Both the position numbers and the translations under genes were made by a program. From Aureimonas altamirensis (lineage in GTDB: Bacteria; Pseudomonadota; Alphaproteobacteria; Rhizobiales; Rhizobiaceae): 64,000 nt of DNA. Positions 39,591-49,945 of this stretch are shown piece by piece. Location of the stretch: assembly GCF_023702225.1 (NCBI RefSeq), contig NZ_JAMQCO010000002.1, forward strand, positions 398,327 through 462,326. Reading direction: 5' to 3'. Every line of letters starts with the position of its first letter. Position 1 is the first letter of the stretch. The notes under the pieces are model-generated. The model searched no databases and was not told where the DNA came from. It saw only the letters and a program-made list of their open reading frames with translations.

Positions 39591-40535
39591 TCACTCCCCC
39601 TGCAGCTTCGCCAGTGCCGCATCGATATCGGCCGGAGTGCCGACCGACTGCGCGGCGAGCCGCTTGTCAATTCGCTTCGCAAGGCCCGATAGCACTTTAC
39701 CGGCGCCCACTTCAAACAGGGTGTCGACACCGTCCTCCGCCAGGAAGGCCATGCTCTCGCGCCAGCGCACCTGCCCGGTCACCTGCTCCACGAGCTGGCT
39801 GCGGATGCGCTCGGGGCTGGACGAAGGCGCCGCCAGCACGTTGGCGATCAGCGGCACGCGCGGCTGCGCGATCTCGACGCCGAGCAGCGCCTCGGCCATG
39901 CGGTCGGCGGCGGGCTGCATCAATGCGCTGTGGAACGGAGCCGACACCGACAGCGCGATGGCCCGGCGGGCGCCGCGGTCGGACGCCAGCGCCATGGCCC
40001 GGTCCACCGCCGCCTTGTCGCCGGAGATGACCAGTTGTCCGCCGCCATTGTCGTTGGCTACCTGCACGCTTCCCTCGCCCGACGCCTCCTGGCAGATCGC
40101 CTCCAGCGCGTCGGCTTCAAGCCCCATGATGGCGGCCATCGCCCCTCGCCCGGCCGGCACGGCGGCCTGCATCGCCTCGCCGCGGATGCGCAGCAGGCGC
40201 GCCGTCTCGCCGACGCCGATGGAGCCCGCCGCCGCAAGCGCTGAATACTCGCCGAGCGAGTGGCCGGCGACGTAGGACGCGGACGAAAGATCGAAGCCCC
40301 GCGCCTCGAGGGCGCGCATCGCTGCCAGCGACACCGCCATCAGCGCGGGCTGCGCATTGGCCGTCAGGGTCAGCGTTTCCTCCGGCCCCTCGAAGATCAG
40401 CCTGGACAGGTTCTCGCCCAGCGCCTCGTCGACCTCCTCGAAGACGGCCCGCGCCTCCGGCACGCCGTCGTAGAGTTCGCGGCCCATGCCGACGGACTGG
40501 CTGCCCTGCCCCGGAAATACCAATGCGAGTTTCAT
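39591..40535 (-). CDS. fabD: Malonyl-CoA:ACP transacylase
   Basis: Enzyme of 314 residues that moves malonyl groups from CoA to ACP. It has FPGQGSQ at residues 7-13, the nucleophile Ser93 in GHSLGEY and the catalytic His in PFHSALM. The start MKLALVFPGQG is the family start; codons upstream lie in the promoter region. It is the first gene of the fatty-acid cluster and is divergent from rpsF. Confidence 0.97.
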   Translation of the reverse strand: MKLALVFPGQGSQSVGMGRELYDGVPEARAVFEEVDEALGENLSRLIFEGPEETLTLTANAQPALMAVSLAAMRALEARGFDLSSASYVAGHSLGEYSALAAAGSIGVGETARLLRIRGEAMQAAVPAGRGAMAAIMGLEADALEAICQEASGEGSVQVANDNGGGQLVISGDKAAVDRAMALASDRGARRAIALSVSAPFHSALMQPAADRMAEALLGVEIAQPRVPLIANVLAAPSSSPERIRSQLVEQVTGQVRWRESMAFLAEDGVDTLFEVGAGKVLSGLAKRIDKRLAAQSVGTPADIDAALAKLQGE

Positions 40536-40607
40536 GAGGGTTATCGTCTCCGGCTTGTCTGACTGGCCCCGCCAATCGGGGCAAGCGCGCTTCAAGTCAA
40601 GCGACGC

Positions 40608-40636
40608 CTTGCGGAATGCATCGAAATAGCGTAAGT
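40608..40636 (+). promoter_or_regulatory. Candidate promoter of the rpsF operon
   Basis: TTGCGG (40608-40613) and TAAGTC (40631-40636) are 17 bases apart on the plus strand. Tentative. Confidence 0.3.
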
Positions 40637-40771
40637 CGCGGCCCGTCAATGCCCGTTCGTCAGCCGGGGGCTGAACGGAAGGGGCGGCATTTGCGTGCCG
40701 CTCGGCCTTGGTGCCTGCGCTTCCCGTGTCCCCGCTCTCGACCGTCTCACTCGACGCGCCTTTCCATGTTC

Positions 40772-40824
40772 GGCACTTCGCGGCCGCTTTCAGGGGGAGT
40801 CGCAGAGGCTTAGCCGCTGATGCC
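40772..40824 (+). promoter_or_regulatory. Bulged stem-loop in the rpsF leader
   Basis: GGCA (40772-40775) pairs with TGCC (40821-40824), and GCGGC (40780-40784) pairs with GCCGC (40813-40817). The stems are separated by a cttc/tga internal loop. It ends 39 bases before rpsF. S6:S18 feedback elements occur in front of rpsF in many bacteria; whether this is one cannot be decided by eye. Confidence 0.35.
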
Positions 40825-40863
40825 GGGCAGCGTACGAAAGAGAAACACGGAAAGGCAATCGAT

Positions 40864-41277
40864 ATGGCGCTCTACGAGCACGTATTCCTTGCCCGCCAGG
40901 ATATCAGCAGCCAGCAGGTCGACGCCCTCGTCGAGCAGTATCGCGGCGTGCTGGAAGCCAATGGCGGCAAGGTCGGCAAGGTTGAGAACTGGGGTCTGAA
41001 GACCCTGTCCTACCGCATCAAGAAGAATCGCAAGGCGTATTACACGCTCGTCAACATCGACGCCCCGGCAGCCGCCGTGGAAGAGATGGAGCGTCAGATG
41101 CGCTTCAACGAAGACATCCTGCGCTACATGACCATCCGCGTCGAGGAGCACGAAGACAGCCCCTCCGCCATGATGCAGAAGCGCGACGACCGCCCCCGCC
41201 GTGGCGACCGCGACGGTCGCGATGGCGGTGACCGTGGTGGCCGTCCCCGCCGCGAGCGCAACGAGGAGGCCGCATAA
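40864..41277 (+). CDS. rpsF: 30S ribosomal protein S6
   Basis: Ribosomal protein of 137 residues that binds the central domain of 16S rRNA with S18. [15 protein letters not shown] and the conserved [11 protein letters not shown] are visible. The last 30 residues form an Asp/Arg/Gly-rich tail ([19 protein letters not shown]) typical of rhizobial S6. Its stop overlaps the rpsR start by one base (TAATG). Confidence 0.98.
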   Translation: MALYEHVFLARQDISSQQVDALVEQYRGVLEANGGKVGKVENWGLKTLSYRIKKNRKAYYTLVNIDAPAAAVEEMERQMRFNEDILRYMTIRVEEHEDSPSAMMQKRDDRPRRGDRDGRDGGDRGGRPRRERNEEAA

Positions 41278-41525
41278 TGGTCGATATCGCCCAGCTCCCG
41301 ACCCGTCGCCCGTTCCATCGTCGTCGCAAGTCCGACCCGTTCGCGGCGAGCGACTCGCCGAAGATCGACTACAAGGACGTTCGCCTTCTGCAGCGCTACA
41401 TCTCCGAGCGCGGCAAGATCGTTCCTTCGCGGATCACGGCCGTCTCGCAGAAGAACCAGCGCGAGCTGGCCCGCGCCATCAAGCGCGCGCGCTTCCTCGG
41501 CCTTCTGCCCTACGTCCTGAAGTAG
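41277..41525 (+). CDS. rpsR: 30S ribosomal protein S18
   Basis: Ribosomal protein of 82 residues that pairs with S6. [26 protein letters not shown] and [13 protein letters not shown] are diagnostic. It is coupled to rpsF through TAATG. Confidence 0.98.
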   Translation: MVDIAQLPTRRPFHRRRKSDPFAASDSPKIDYKDVRLLQRYISERGKIVPSRITAVSQKNQRELARAIKRARFLGLLPYVLK

Positions 41526-41536
41526 GCATCGCGCAG

Positions 41537-41557
41537 CGGGGCGCTTTCGGCGCCCCG
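41537..41557 (+). terminator. GC-rich hairpin after rpsR, possible attenuator
   Basis: CGGGGCGC (41537-41544) pairs with GCGCCCCG (41550-41557) around a TTTCG loop. A second CCCCG/CGGGG hairpin follows near 41570-41585. No T-run follows either, so these may lower read-through or stabilise the rpsF-rpsR mRNA end. Confidence 0.45.
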
Positions 41558-41651
41558 CCGCCTCGCCTCCCCGCTCGGCCGGGGCGGCGTGACCTTGAGC
41601 CGAGTTGGGGCACGTGCCCCTAACTGCGAAACGCAGGACAGCGACACCGAC

Positions 41652-42587
41652 ATGCAGAAACAAGCCCTCCTCGTATCCTTCGCCGCCGGCCTCGCCAGCG
41701 CGCTGTTGTTCGCCGGTCTCATCGCCCAGACCCAGGGCGGGGCATTCCTGACGTTTCTCGCACCGCTTCCCATCTTCATCGCCAGCCTCGGCTGGGGCTC
41801 GCGCGCCGGCTTCATTGCCGTGGTCGTTGCGGCGCTCGCCGTGATCCTGTCTAGCGGATCCATGCTCGTCAGCGTACCGCTGGTGGTTGCGATGGCCGGT
41901 CCCGCGGCCTGGATCGGGCATCTGGCCGGTCTTGCCCGCCCCGCGGGGCCGGAAGACGCGCGCACCGGCGTCCCGCCGCTGGACTGGTATCCCCTGTCGC
42001 GCATCCTGATGGGGATCTGCCTGATGGCGATCGTGGGCTGCGTGATCCTGGGCTGGATGATCGGCTTCAACGCCGAGGAGTTCGGGCCGGAGCTGGCCAA
42101 CGCCTTTACCGCATCCGGCACGTTCTCCACGGAGGACGAGGCCCAGCTTCGCGAGCTGACGGCGCTTGCGGTGCGCATCATCCCATTCATCCAGCCGGCG
42201 CTGCTGGTCGCTCTCCTGACGTTCATGCTGTATCTGGCCGCCGTCATCACGCGTGCCAGCGGCCGCCTGAACCGGCCCAAAGACGACATTCCGGCACAGG
42301 CGGGCCTGCCCCGCGCCGCGCTGCCGATCTTTGCCGTGGCCTTGGCCGTCTCCTTCTTCGGCGGCGGCATCGGCACCGTAGCCGCCGTCGTGTGCGGCGC
42401 CTTCGGCATGGCCTTCACGCTGGTCGGCCTTGCCGCCATGCATCGTCGCACACGGTCCATGTCGGGCCGGGGGCTGATCCTGTTCAGCGCCTATGCCGCG
42501 ATATTCCTTCTTTCCATCCCGCTTTTCGCATTCCTGATCATCGGCCTCGTCGATGTGGCGAAAGCGCGGGCCGAAGACAGACCCTGA
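41652..42587 (+). CDS. DUF2232 family integral membrane protein
   Basis: Membrane protein of 311 residues with about eight hydrophobic helices and little soluble sequence. No catalytic motif is visible. The function is not established. Its place between rpsR and rplI is conserved in rhizobia, which identifies it as the usual DUF2232 protein of this operon. The start at 41652 is used because the sequence upstream is not hydrophobic and overlaps the GC-rich hairpins. Confidence 0.85.
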   Translation: MQKQALLVSFAAGLASALLFAGLIAQTQGGAFLTFLAPLPIFIASLGWGSRAGFIAVVVAALAVILSSGSMLVSVPLVVAMAGPAAWIGHLAGLARPAGPEDARTGVPPLDWYPLSRILMGICLMAIVGCVILGWMIGFNAEEFGPELANAFTASGTFSTEDEAQLRELTALAVRIIPFIQPALLVALLTFMLYLAAVITRASGRLNRPKDDIPAQAGLPRAALPIFAVALAVSFFGGGIGTVAAVVCGAFGMAFTLVGLAAMHRRTRSMSGRGLILFSAYAAIFLLSIPLFAFLIIGLVDVAKARAEDRP

Positions 42588-42618
42588 ACCCTCATTCGAC
42601 ACCCGAAAGGAACATACA

Positions 42619-43215
42619 ATGGAAGTCATCCTGCTCGAGCGCATCGCGCGCCTTGGCCAGCTCGGCGAAACCGTCCGCGTCAAGGACGGCTACGCCCGCA
42701 ACTATCTTCTGCCGACCGGCCGCGCCCTGCGCTCCAACGAGGCCAACCGCGCGCGCTTCGAAGCGCAGAAGGCCCAGCTGATCGCCCGCAACGAGGAGCG
42801 CAAGTCGGAAGCCCAGGCCATCGCCGAACAGCTCGACGGCAAGCGCTTCGTCATCGTCCGCTCGGCCGGCGAGACGGGCCAGCTCTACGGTTCGGTCTCG
42901 GCCCGCGATATCGCGGAGCTGATCCGCAACGAAGGCTTCTCGATCAGCCGCAACTCGGTCGAGCTGAACCAGCCGATCAAGCTTATCGGCCTGCACACGG
43001 TCGCCATTGCGCTTCATGCCGAGGTCGAGGCCAGCGTCGAGCTGAACATCGCCCGCTCGCAGGAAGAGGCCGACCGTCAGGCACGCGGTGAGACGCTCAC
43101 CTCCGCCGACGCCATCTACGGCGCCGACGAAGAGGAAGAAGAAGTGCTCGAAGAGGGCGAGGAAGAGGCCGGCGAGGACGGCGAAGCCGAGGCCGAAACC
43201 GAAGATCGCGCCTGA
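42619..43215 (+). CDS. rplI: 50S ribosomal protein L9
   Basis: Ribosomal protein of 198 residues. The N-terminal rRNA-binding domain ([28 protein letters not shown]) and the C-terminal domain are joined by a long helix. A strongly acidic tail ([19 protein letters not shown]) extends beyond E. coli L9 and is common in rhizobia. AAAGGAAC precedes the ATG. A terminator follows. Confidence 0.98.
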   Translation: MEVILLERIARLGQLGETVRVKDGYARNYLLPTGRALRSNEANRARFEAQKAQLIARNEERKSEAQAIAEQLDGKRFVIVRSAGETGQLYGSVSARDIAELIRNEGFSISRNSVELNQPIKLIGLHTVAIALHAEVEASVELNIARSQEEADRQARGETLTSADAIYGADEEEEEVLEEGEEEAGEDGEAEAETEDRA

Positions 43216-43249
43216 GGCGCATTGCCCGCCCGATTCGGGAGCGCACACC

Positions 43250-43258
43250 CTATCCACA
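43250..43258 (+). promoter_or_regulatory. DnaA-box-like site upstream of dnaB
   Basis: CTATCCACA differs from the consensus DnaA box TTATCCACA by one base. It lies just before the rplI terminator. Confidence 0.35.
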
Positions 43259-43260
43259 GG

Positions 43261-43287
43261 AAAGGCCGGGCTTCTGTCCGGCCTTTT
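43261..43287 (+). terminator. Intrinsic terminator after rplI
   Basis: AAAGGCCGG (43261-43269) pairs with CCGGCCTTT (43278-43286) and is followed by a further T. It ends the rpsF-rpsR-DUF2232-rplI unit. Confidence 0.8.
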
Positions 43288-43361
43288 CCATGTGTAAAGC
43301 ATGACGTAAAGCCCCGCACTTGCGGGCCGTTCGCCCGGAACGGGACGGAAGCACCGCCATT

Positions 43362-43381
43362 TTTTCCACATCTGTGAAAAG
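43362..43381. promoter_or_regulatory. Back-to-back DnaA-box-like sites upstream of dnaB
   Basis: TTTTCCACA (43362-43370) fits the relaxed DnaA box TTWTNCACA exactly. TGTGAAAAG (43373-43381) is an inverted copy with one mismatch. They lie 113-132 bases before dnaB, inside the probable promoter region. Confidence 0.4.
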
Positions 43382-43493
43382 AAGCTGTATTTGTCCGGTG
43401 AAGAAGGCGCACGCCTTCGGCTGGAGCAATCGTCATCCCCGACGAATGGCTTTAGTCTTCATCCGATCACGATGGTATCGAAGGGGTCCGCGC

Positions 43494-44981
43494 ATGGCCG
43501 ATGCGGCGCGCAAGCTTGAGCAGGATGGGCTTCCCTACAGGGAGGCGCCCTCGAACATCGAGGCCGAACAGGCCCTGCTGGGCGCGATCCTGGTCAACAA
43601 CGACGCCTATTACATCGTCCACGACTTCCTGAAGCCGGATCATTTCTTCGAGCCGCTGCACCGCGAGATCTTCGGCAAGGCGTCCGAGATGATCCGCATG
43701 GGCAAGATCGCCAACCCGGTGACGATCAAGACCTTCCTGGCGGCCAACGACAAGGTGGGCGACATCACCGTCGCCCAGTATCTCGCGCGGCTGGCGGCGG
43801 AAGCGACCACGATCATCAACGCGGCCGATTACGGCCGCGGCATCTACGATCTCGCCCTGCGCCGGTCGCTGATCCGCATCGGCGAGGAGATGGTCAACGA
43901 CGCGTTCGACGCCCCTCTCGACATGGAGCCGAAGAAGCAGATCGAGGATTCCGAGCGCAAGCTGTTCGAACTTGCGGAAACGGGCCGATACGACGGCGGC
44001 TTCCAGCCCTTCTCCGATGCGATGGCGCTGGCGATCGAGATGGCCGGCGCCGCCAAGGACAGAGATGGCGGCCTTTCCGGCATATCGACCGGCATCCGCG
44101 AGATGGACCGGCGCCTGGGCGGCCTGCAGCCCTCCGACCTCGTCATCCTGGCCGGCCGTCCGGCCATGGGCAAGACGTCGCTCGTCACCAACATCGCCTT
44201 CAACATCGCCAACGCCTACGAGCCGGCAGAGCAGGCCGACGGCTCCTTCAAGGCCAAGAATGGCGGCGTCGTCGCTTTCTTCTCCCTGGAAATGTCGGCC
44301 GAGCAGCTTGCCACCCGCATCATCTCCGAGCAGAGCGAGGTCTCCTCGTCCAAGATCCGGCGCGGCAACATCACCGATGCCGAATATGCCAAGCTGGTCG
44401 CCTGCACCGAGATGATGCAGCGCGCGCCGCTCTATATCGACCAGACCGGCGGCATCTCCATCGCCCAGCTCGCGGCGCGTGCACGGCGGCTGAAGCGCCA
44501 GCGCGGGCTGGACGTGATGGTGATCGACTATGTCCAGCTTATGCAGGGTTCCTCCAGGCGCGCCTCGGAAAACCGCGTTCAGGAAATCACCGAGATCACC
44601 ACCGGGCTGAAGGCCCTGGCGAAGGAACTCGCGGTGCCGATCATCGCGCTGTCCCAGCTTTCGCGCCAGGTGGAATCGCGGGAAGACAAGCGCCCGCAGT
44701 TGGCCGACCTGCGCGAATCCGGCTCCATCGAGCAGGACGCCGACGTGGTCATGTTCGTCTATCGCGACGAATACTACCTGCAGAGCAAGGAGCCGAAAGC
44801 CGGCACCGAAGAGCATTTGAAGTGGCAGCAGGCGATGAACGAGGCGCGCGGCAAGGCCGAGGTCATCATCGCCAAGCAGCGCCACGGCCCGACGGGCACC
44901 GTGCCGCTGGCCTTCCAGGCCGAATTTACCCGGTTCTCGGATCTGGCCGAGGAGTCGCACATGCCCGAACGCTTCGAATAG
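43494..44981 (+). CDS. dnaB: Replicative DNA helicase
   Basis: Ring helicase of 495 residues that unwinds the fork. The N-terminal domain (about 10-170) begins with PSNIEAEQALLGAIL. The RecA-like domain has Walker A GRPAMGKTS (near residue 223), FFSLEMSAEQLATR, the Walker B-like VMVIDYVQLM, LSQLSRQVESR and the arginine-finger region ADVVMFVYRDEYY. No intein is present and the length is standard. alr begins 20 bases after it. Confidence 0.98.
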   Translation: MADAARKLEQDGLPYREAPSNIEAEQALLGAILVNNDAYYIVHDFLKPDHFFEPLHREIFGKASEMIRMGKIANPVTIKTFLAANDKVGDITVAQYLARLAAEATTIINAADYGRGIYDLALRRSLIRIGEEMVNDAFDAPLDMEPKKQIEDSERKLFELAETGRYDGGFQPFSDAMALAIEMAGAAKDRDGGLSGISTGIREMDRRLGGLQPSDLVILAGRPAMGKTSLVTNIAFNIANAYEPAEQADGSFKAKNGGVVAFFSLEMSAEQLATRIISEQSEVSSSKIRRGNITDAEYAKLVACTEMMQRAPLYIDQTGGISIAQLAARARRLKRQRGLDVMVIDYVQLMQGSSRRASENRVQEITEITTGLKALAKELAVPIIALSQLSRQVESREDKRPQLADLRESGSIEQDADVVMFVYRDEYYLQSKEPKAGTEEHLKWQQAMNEARGKAEVIIAKQRHGPTGTVPLAFQAEFTRFSDLAEESHMPERFE

Positions 44982-45001
44982 CGGCGGAAGACCCAAAGAC
45001 C

Positions 45002-46132
45002 ATGTCCCTTACCGCTATGCCGCGTGCGCCCTTCGTCGAGATCGATTCCTGGGCACTGAAATCCAATTGGCGCACCCTTGCCATGCTGGCCCCCGAAGCG
45101 CGAACCGGCGCCGCGGTGAAGGCCGATGGCTACGGCCTCGGCGGCGTCATCGCATCCAAGGCGCTGTTCGGCGCGGGCTGCCGCGATTTCTTCGTGGCCT
45201 GGGCCGAAGAAGGCGCGGAGATCCGCGAAGCCATGCCCGGCAAGAACTGCCGCATCTTCGTCCTGCAGGGTCTGGATGGGCACGCGGCGCATCTATGCCG
45301 CAGCCACAGGTTGATCCCCATCCTCTCCACGCCGGACGACGTCTCGCTGTGGGCGCAGGGTGACGAGACGGATGACGATGCCCTGCCCGGCGTCGCCGGG
45401 CTGCAACTGGAAACCGGGATGCACCGGCTTGGCCTCACCGACCTGCAAAGCCGCAAGGCAGCCGAGCTTGCCGCCCAGGGCCGGCTGGACCTGGCCCTTG
45501 TCATGAGCCATCTCGCTACCGCCGACGAACCCGGTTCCGGGCTTGCCGACGAGCAGCTCGAACGCTTCCGAAAACTGGCGAACCGCTTTCCATTCGTGGC
45601 GCGCTCCCTGGCAAACTCCGCCGCCATCCTGCGCGGTCCGCAATTCCATTTCGACCTGACGCGCCCAGGCATCTGCCTCTATGGCGGCCAGGCTTCGCTG
45701 GAAGCCAGCGGCGCGCTGAGGCCCGTCGCGCGCCTCGTCGGGCATGTCCTGCAGGTGGCGGACGTCAAGCGCGGCGAGCATGTCGGCTATGGCGGGCTGG
45801 TGAAGCTCAAGCGCCCGGCCCGCGTCGCCACCGTGGGCCTCGGCTACGCCGACGGCTATCCACGGTCTGCCTCCGAAAGCAGCACCGGGGGGCAAGGCGC
45901 GCCGCCGCTGGTGCATGTCGCCGGGCATCGCGCGCCGATCGTCGGTCGCATATCGATGGACATGAGCATGGTGGACATTTCCGGCCAGCCGGAAGGGGCG
46001 GTACGGCCGGGAAGCGAGGTTGAATTCTTCGGCCCCAACATCCCGATCGACGATGTCGCCGTCCGTGCAGGCACCATCGCCTACGAGCTTCTCACCGGGA
46101 TCGGATCCCGCGTGCGACGGGTCTGGATCTGA
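45002..46132 (+). CDS. alr: Alanine racemase
   Basis: PLP enzyme of 376 residues supplying D-alanine for peptidoglycan. The PLP lysine is Lys40 (AVKADGYGLG). The LEASGALRP...VGYGG segment carries the second catalytic Tyr, and GRISMDMSMVD is also typical. It lies between dnaB and radA with very short spacing (20 and 4 bases), the conserved rhizobial order. Confidence 0.96.
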   Translation: MSLTAMPRAPFVEIDSWALKSNWRTLAMLAPEARTGAAVKADGYGLGGVIASKALFGAGCRDFFVAWAEEGAEIREAMPGKNCRIFVLQGLDGHAAHLCRSHRLIPILSTPDDVSLWAQGDETDDDALPGVAGLQLETGMHRLGLTDLQSRKAAELAAQGRLDLALVMSHLATADEPGSGLADEQLERFRKLANRFPFVARSLANSAAILRGPQFHFDLTRPGICLYGGQASLEASGALRPVARLVGHVLQVADVKRGEHVGYGGLVKLKRPARVATVGLGYADGYPRSASESSTGGQGAPPLVHVAGHRAPIVGRISMDMSMVDISGQPEGAVRPGSEVEFFGPNIPIDDVAVRAGTIAYELLTGIGSRVRRVWI

Positions 46133-46136
46133 GCGG

Positions 46137-47528
46137 ATGGCGAAGGCGAAGATCAGCTTCATCTGCCAGAACTGCGGTGCGGTCTACAATCGCTGGCAGG
46201 GCAAGTGCGATGCCTGCGGCGAGTGGAACACGATCGTCGAGGAAAACCAGGCCGGCGGCATCGGCGGCGGACCGGCAAAGGCCGGACGGCGGAAAGGCCG
46301 GGTTTCGGCGCTGTTTCCCCTGTCCGGGGAAACCGAGGAAGCGCCGCGCATCGTATCCGGCATCGCGGAACTCGACCGGGTCACCGGCGGCGGCATCGTG
46401 CGCGGCTCGGCGCTTCTGGTGGGCGGAGATCCCGGCATCGGCAAGTCCACCCTGTTGATGCAGGCCGCCGCGGCGCTGGCGCGCCGGGGCCATGGCGTGA
46501 TCTATGTTTCGGGCGAGGAGGCCGTGGCACAGGTGCGGTTGCGGGCGCAGCGCCTGCATGCCGCCGATACGTCGGTGCAGCTCATGGCCGAAACCAATAT
46601 CGAGGATATCCTGGCCACGCTGTCGGAAGGCGGGCGGCCCGACCTCGTCATCATCGACTCCATCCAGACCATCTGGACCGATACGGCGGACTCCGCCCCC
46701 GGCACCGTGACGCAGGTCCGCTCGGCCGCCCAGGCGCTGATCCGTTATGCCAAGTCCACCGGAACGGCCGTCATCCTGGTGGGTCATGTCACCAAGGAGG
46801 GGCAGATCGCCGGGCCCCGCGTGGTGGAGCACATGGTGGACGGCGTCCTCTATTTCGAGGGCGAGGGCGGGCATCACTACCGCATCCTGCGGACGGTGAA
46901 GAACCGCTTCGGCCCCACCGACGAGATCGGCGTCTTCGAGATGGGCGACGGCGGCCTGCGAGAGGTGTCCAACCCGTCGGAACTGTTTCTCAGAGAACGC
47001 AACGACAAGGCGCCCGGTGCGGCGGTTTTCGCCGCCATCGAGGGAACGCGTCCCGTGCTGGTGGAAATCCAGGCGCTGGTCGCGCCCTCGCCGCTCGGCA
47101 CGCCGCGGCGGTCCGTGCTCGGCTGGGACCAGCCGCGCCTTGCCATGGTGCTGGCCGTGCTGGAGGCCCATTGCGGGGTGCGCCTCGGCCAGCATGACGT
47201 GTATTTGAACGTGGCCGGAGGCTATCGGATCAACGAGCCGGCCGCCGACCTGGCGGTCGCCGCGGCGCTGGTATCCTCGCTGTCGGGCAGCGCGCTGCCG
47301 GCCGATTGCGTCTATTTCGGCGAAGTGAGCCTGTCCGGTGCGGTCCGGCCCGTGGCTCATGCGGGACAGCGCGTCAAGGAAGCCGAGAAGCTGGGGTTCC
47401 GCGGCGCCGTCCTGCCGCAATCCGGGCAGGATCTCCAAGGGCCGCGCGGTTTCCGCATCGGCGAAGTATCGGCGCTTGCGGACCTCGTCGCGCGCATTGC
47501 CAGCGGGCAGGATAAAAGGAATGCTTGA
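46137..47528 (+). CDS. radA: DNA repair protein RadA
   Basis: RecA-like ATPase of 463 residues that drives branch migration during recombination. The N-terminal C4 zinc finger is complete (CQNCG...CDACG). It then shows Walker A GGDPGIGKSTLL, the RadA-specific KNRFG motif, and a C-terminal Lon-like domain (about 290-455). Four bases separate it from alr. Confidence 0.97.
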   Translation: MAKAKISFICQNCGAVYNRWQGKCDACGEWNTIVEENQAGGIGGGPAKAGRRKGRVSALFPLSGETEEAPRIVSGIAELDRVTGGGIVRGSALLVGGDPGIGKSTLLMQAAAALARRGHGVIYVSGEEAVAQVRLRAQRLHAADTSVQLMAETNIEDILATLSEGGRPDLVIIDSIQTIWTDTADSAPGTVTQVRSAAQALIRYAKSTGTAVILVGHVTKEGQIAGPRVVEHMVDGVLYFEGEGGHHYRILRTVKNRFGPTDEIGVFEMGDGGLREVSNPSELFLRERNDKAPGAAVFAAIEGTRPVLVEIQALVAPSPLGTPRRSVLGWDQPRLAMVLAVLEAHCGVRLGQHDVYLNVAGGYRINEPAADLAVAAALVSSLSGSALPADCVYFGEVSLSGAVRPVAHAGQRVKEAEKLGFRGAVLPQSGQDLQGPRGFRIGEVSALADLVARIASGQDKRNA

Positions 47529-47591
47529 TTTTCGCCGCATCCGCGAGTGTAAGACACGCGTTGCAACGAGATCGCCTAGCCAAGGACCGGT

Positions 47592-48203
47592 ATGAACATC
47601 ACCCTGCTCGACGTCGCGCTCGTCGTCATCACCCTCCTTTCGGCGATCCTCGCGATGGTGCGCGGCTTCTCGCGCGAGGTGCTGTCCATCGTCAGCTGGG
47701 TGGTGGCCGCCGCCGCCGCATGGTTCTTCTTTCCGCAGCTCACCCCCTTCACCGAGCAGTACATATCGCAGCCGACCGTCGCCATGGGCGTAACGGCCTT
47801 GGGCATCTTCCTGATCACGCTGATCATCGTATCGCTGATCACCATGCATATCGCGGACTTCATCATCGACAGCCGCGTCGGCGCGGTGGACCGGATCCTC
47901 GGTTTCCTGTTCGGCGCCGCGCGCGGCGTCCTGCTGATGGTGGTGGCGGTCGTATTCCTGAACTGGCTCAACCCGGACCAGCAACATCCGCAGATCGCCG
48001 ACGCGCAGTCCAAGCCCTTCCTGGACGATCTCGGCAACCAGCTCGTCGGCAGCATGGACGGGCTGGTAGACTACGTGAACCAGCGCCTCGGTCCGCCGCC
48101 TGCCTCCGAAACGGACATCGGCGGTGCGGAAGCCCCGTCCGAGCAGGCCGAGCCCGGCTCGATCGACGACGCGATCCAGGGCCAGCAACCACAGGCCGAT
48201 TGA
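47592..48203 (+). CDS. cvpA: CvpA family inner-membrane protein
   Basis: Membrane protein of 203 residues with four hydrophobic helices in the first 130 residues (LDVALVVITLLSAILAMVRGF starts the first), then an acidic soluble tail. In E. coli CvpA is encoded before purF and is linked to colicin V export and envelope stress. Here too purF follows, after a terminator-like hairpin. Confidence 0.93.
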   Translation: MNITLLDVALVVITLLSAILAMVRGFSREVLSIVSWVVAAAAAWFFFPQLTPFTEQYISQPTVAMGVTALGIFLITLIIVSLITMHIADFIIDSRVGAVDRILGFLFGAARGVLLMVVAVVFLNWLNPDQQHPQIADAQSKPFLDDLGNQLVGSMDGLVDYVNQRLGPPPASETDIGGAEAPSEQAEPGSIDDAIQGQQPQAD

Positions 48204-48301
48204 TTTTCGGGCTGGTGTCAGGCACAAGGCTGCTCAAGCGGCTTCGCGGGGGCAGATCGAGGCCGAAGCCGACTGGAATTGGAGGGGTAAGCGACCCGAC
48301 T

Positions 48302-48337
48302 GGCGCGATCGTTTTCGCGCCGGTTTCATTTTTGTTT
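48302..48337 (+). terminator. Likely terminator after cvpA
   Basis: GGCGCGA (48302-48308) pairs with TCGCGCC (48315-48321), followed by a T-rich tract (48324-48337) interrupted by a few other bases. It lies between cvpA and purF, suggesting purF has its own promoter. Confidence 0.5.
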
Positions 48338-48423
48338 CGCGTTTCGCGTGATCGCCCCCATATGGAGGCCAGCCACGCGGTAGAAGCGCGGTATCGGGCC
48401 TTCCGTTCGGGAACGAGTTTGAC

Positions 48424-49905
<1,482 letters not shown>

Positions 49906-49945
49906 CGCTGCGCGCAACGATCTTCCACAGCTTCGGGAATCCGGA

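Larger units (their letters stand above)
40536..40863. other. 328-bp divergent region between fabD and rpsF
   Basis: No gene is seen here. It holds a candidate rpsF promoter (40608-40636), a perfect 6-bp hairpin (GCGGCA 40684-40689 with TGCCGC 40696-40701) and a bulged stem close to rpsF. The implied rpsF leader is about 220 bases, long enough for ribosomal-protein feedback. Confidence 0.45.

Noticed and set aside
46092-48227. 711-codon open frame opposite radA and cvpA
   Set aside because: It spans two real genes on the other strand and shows no motif or ribosome binding site.
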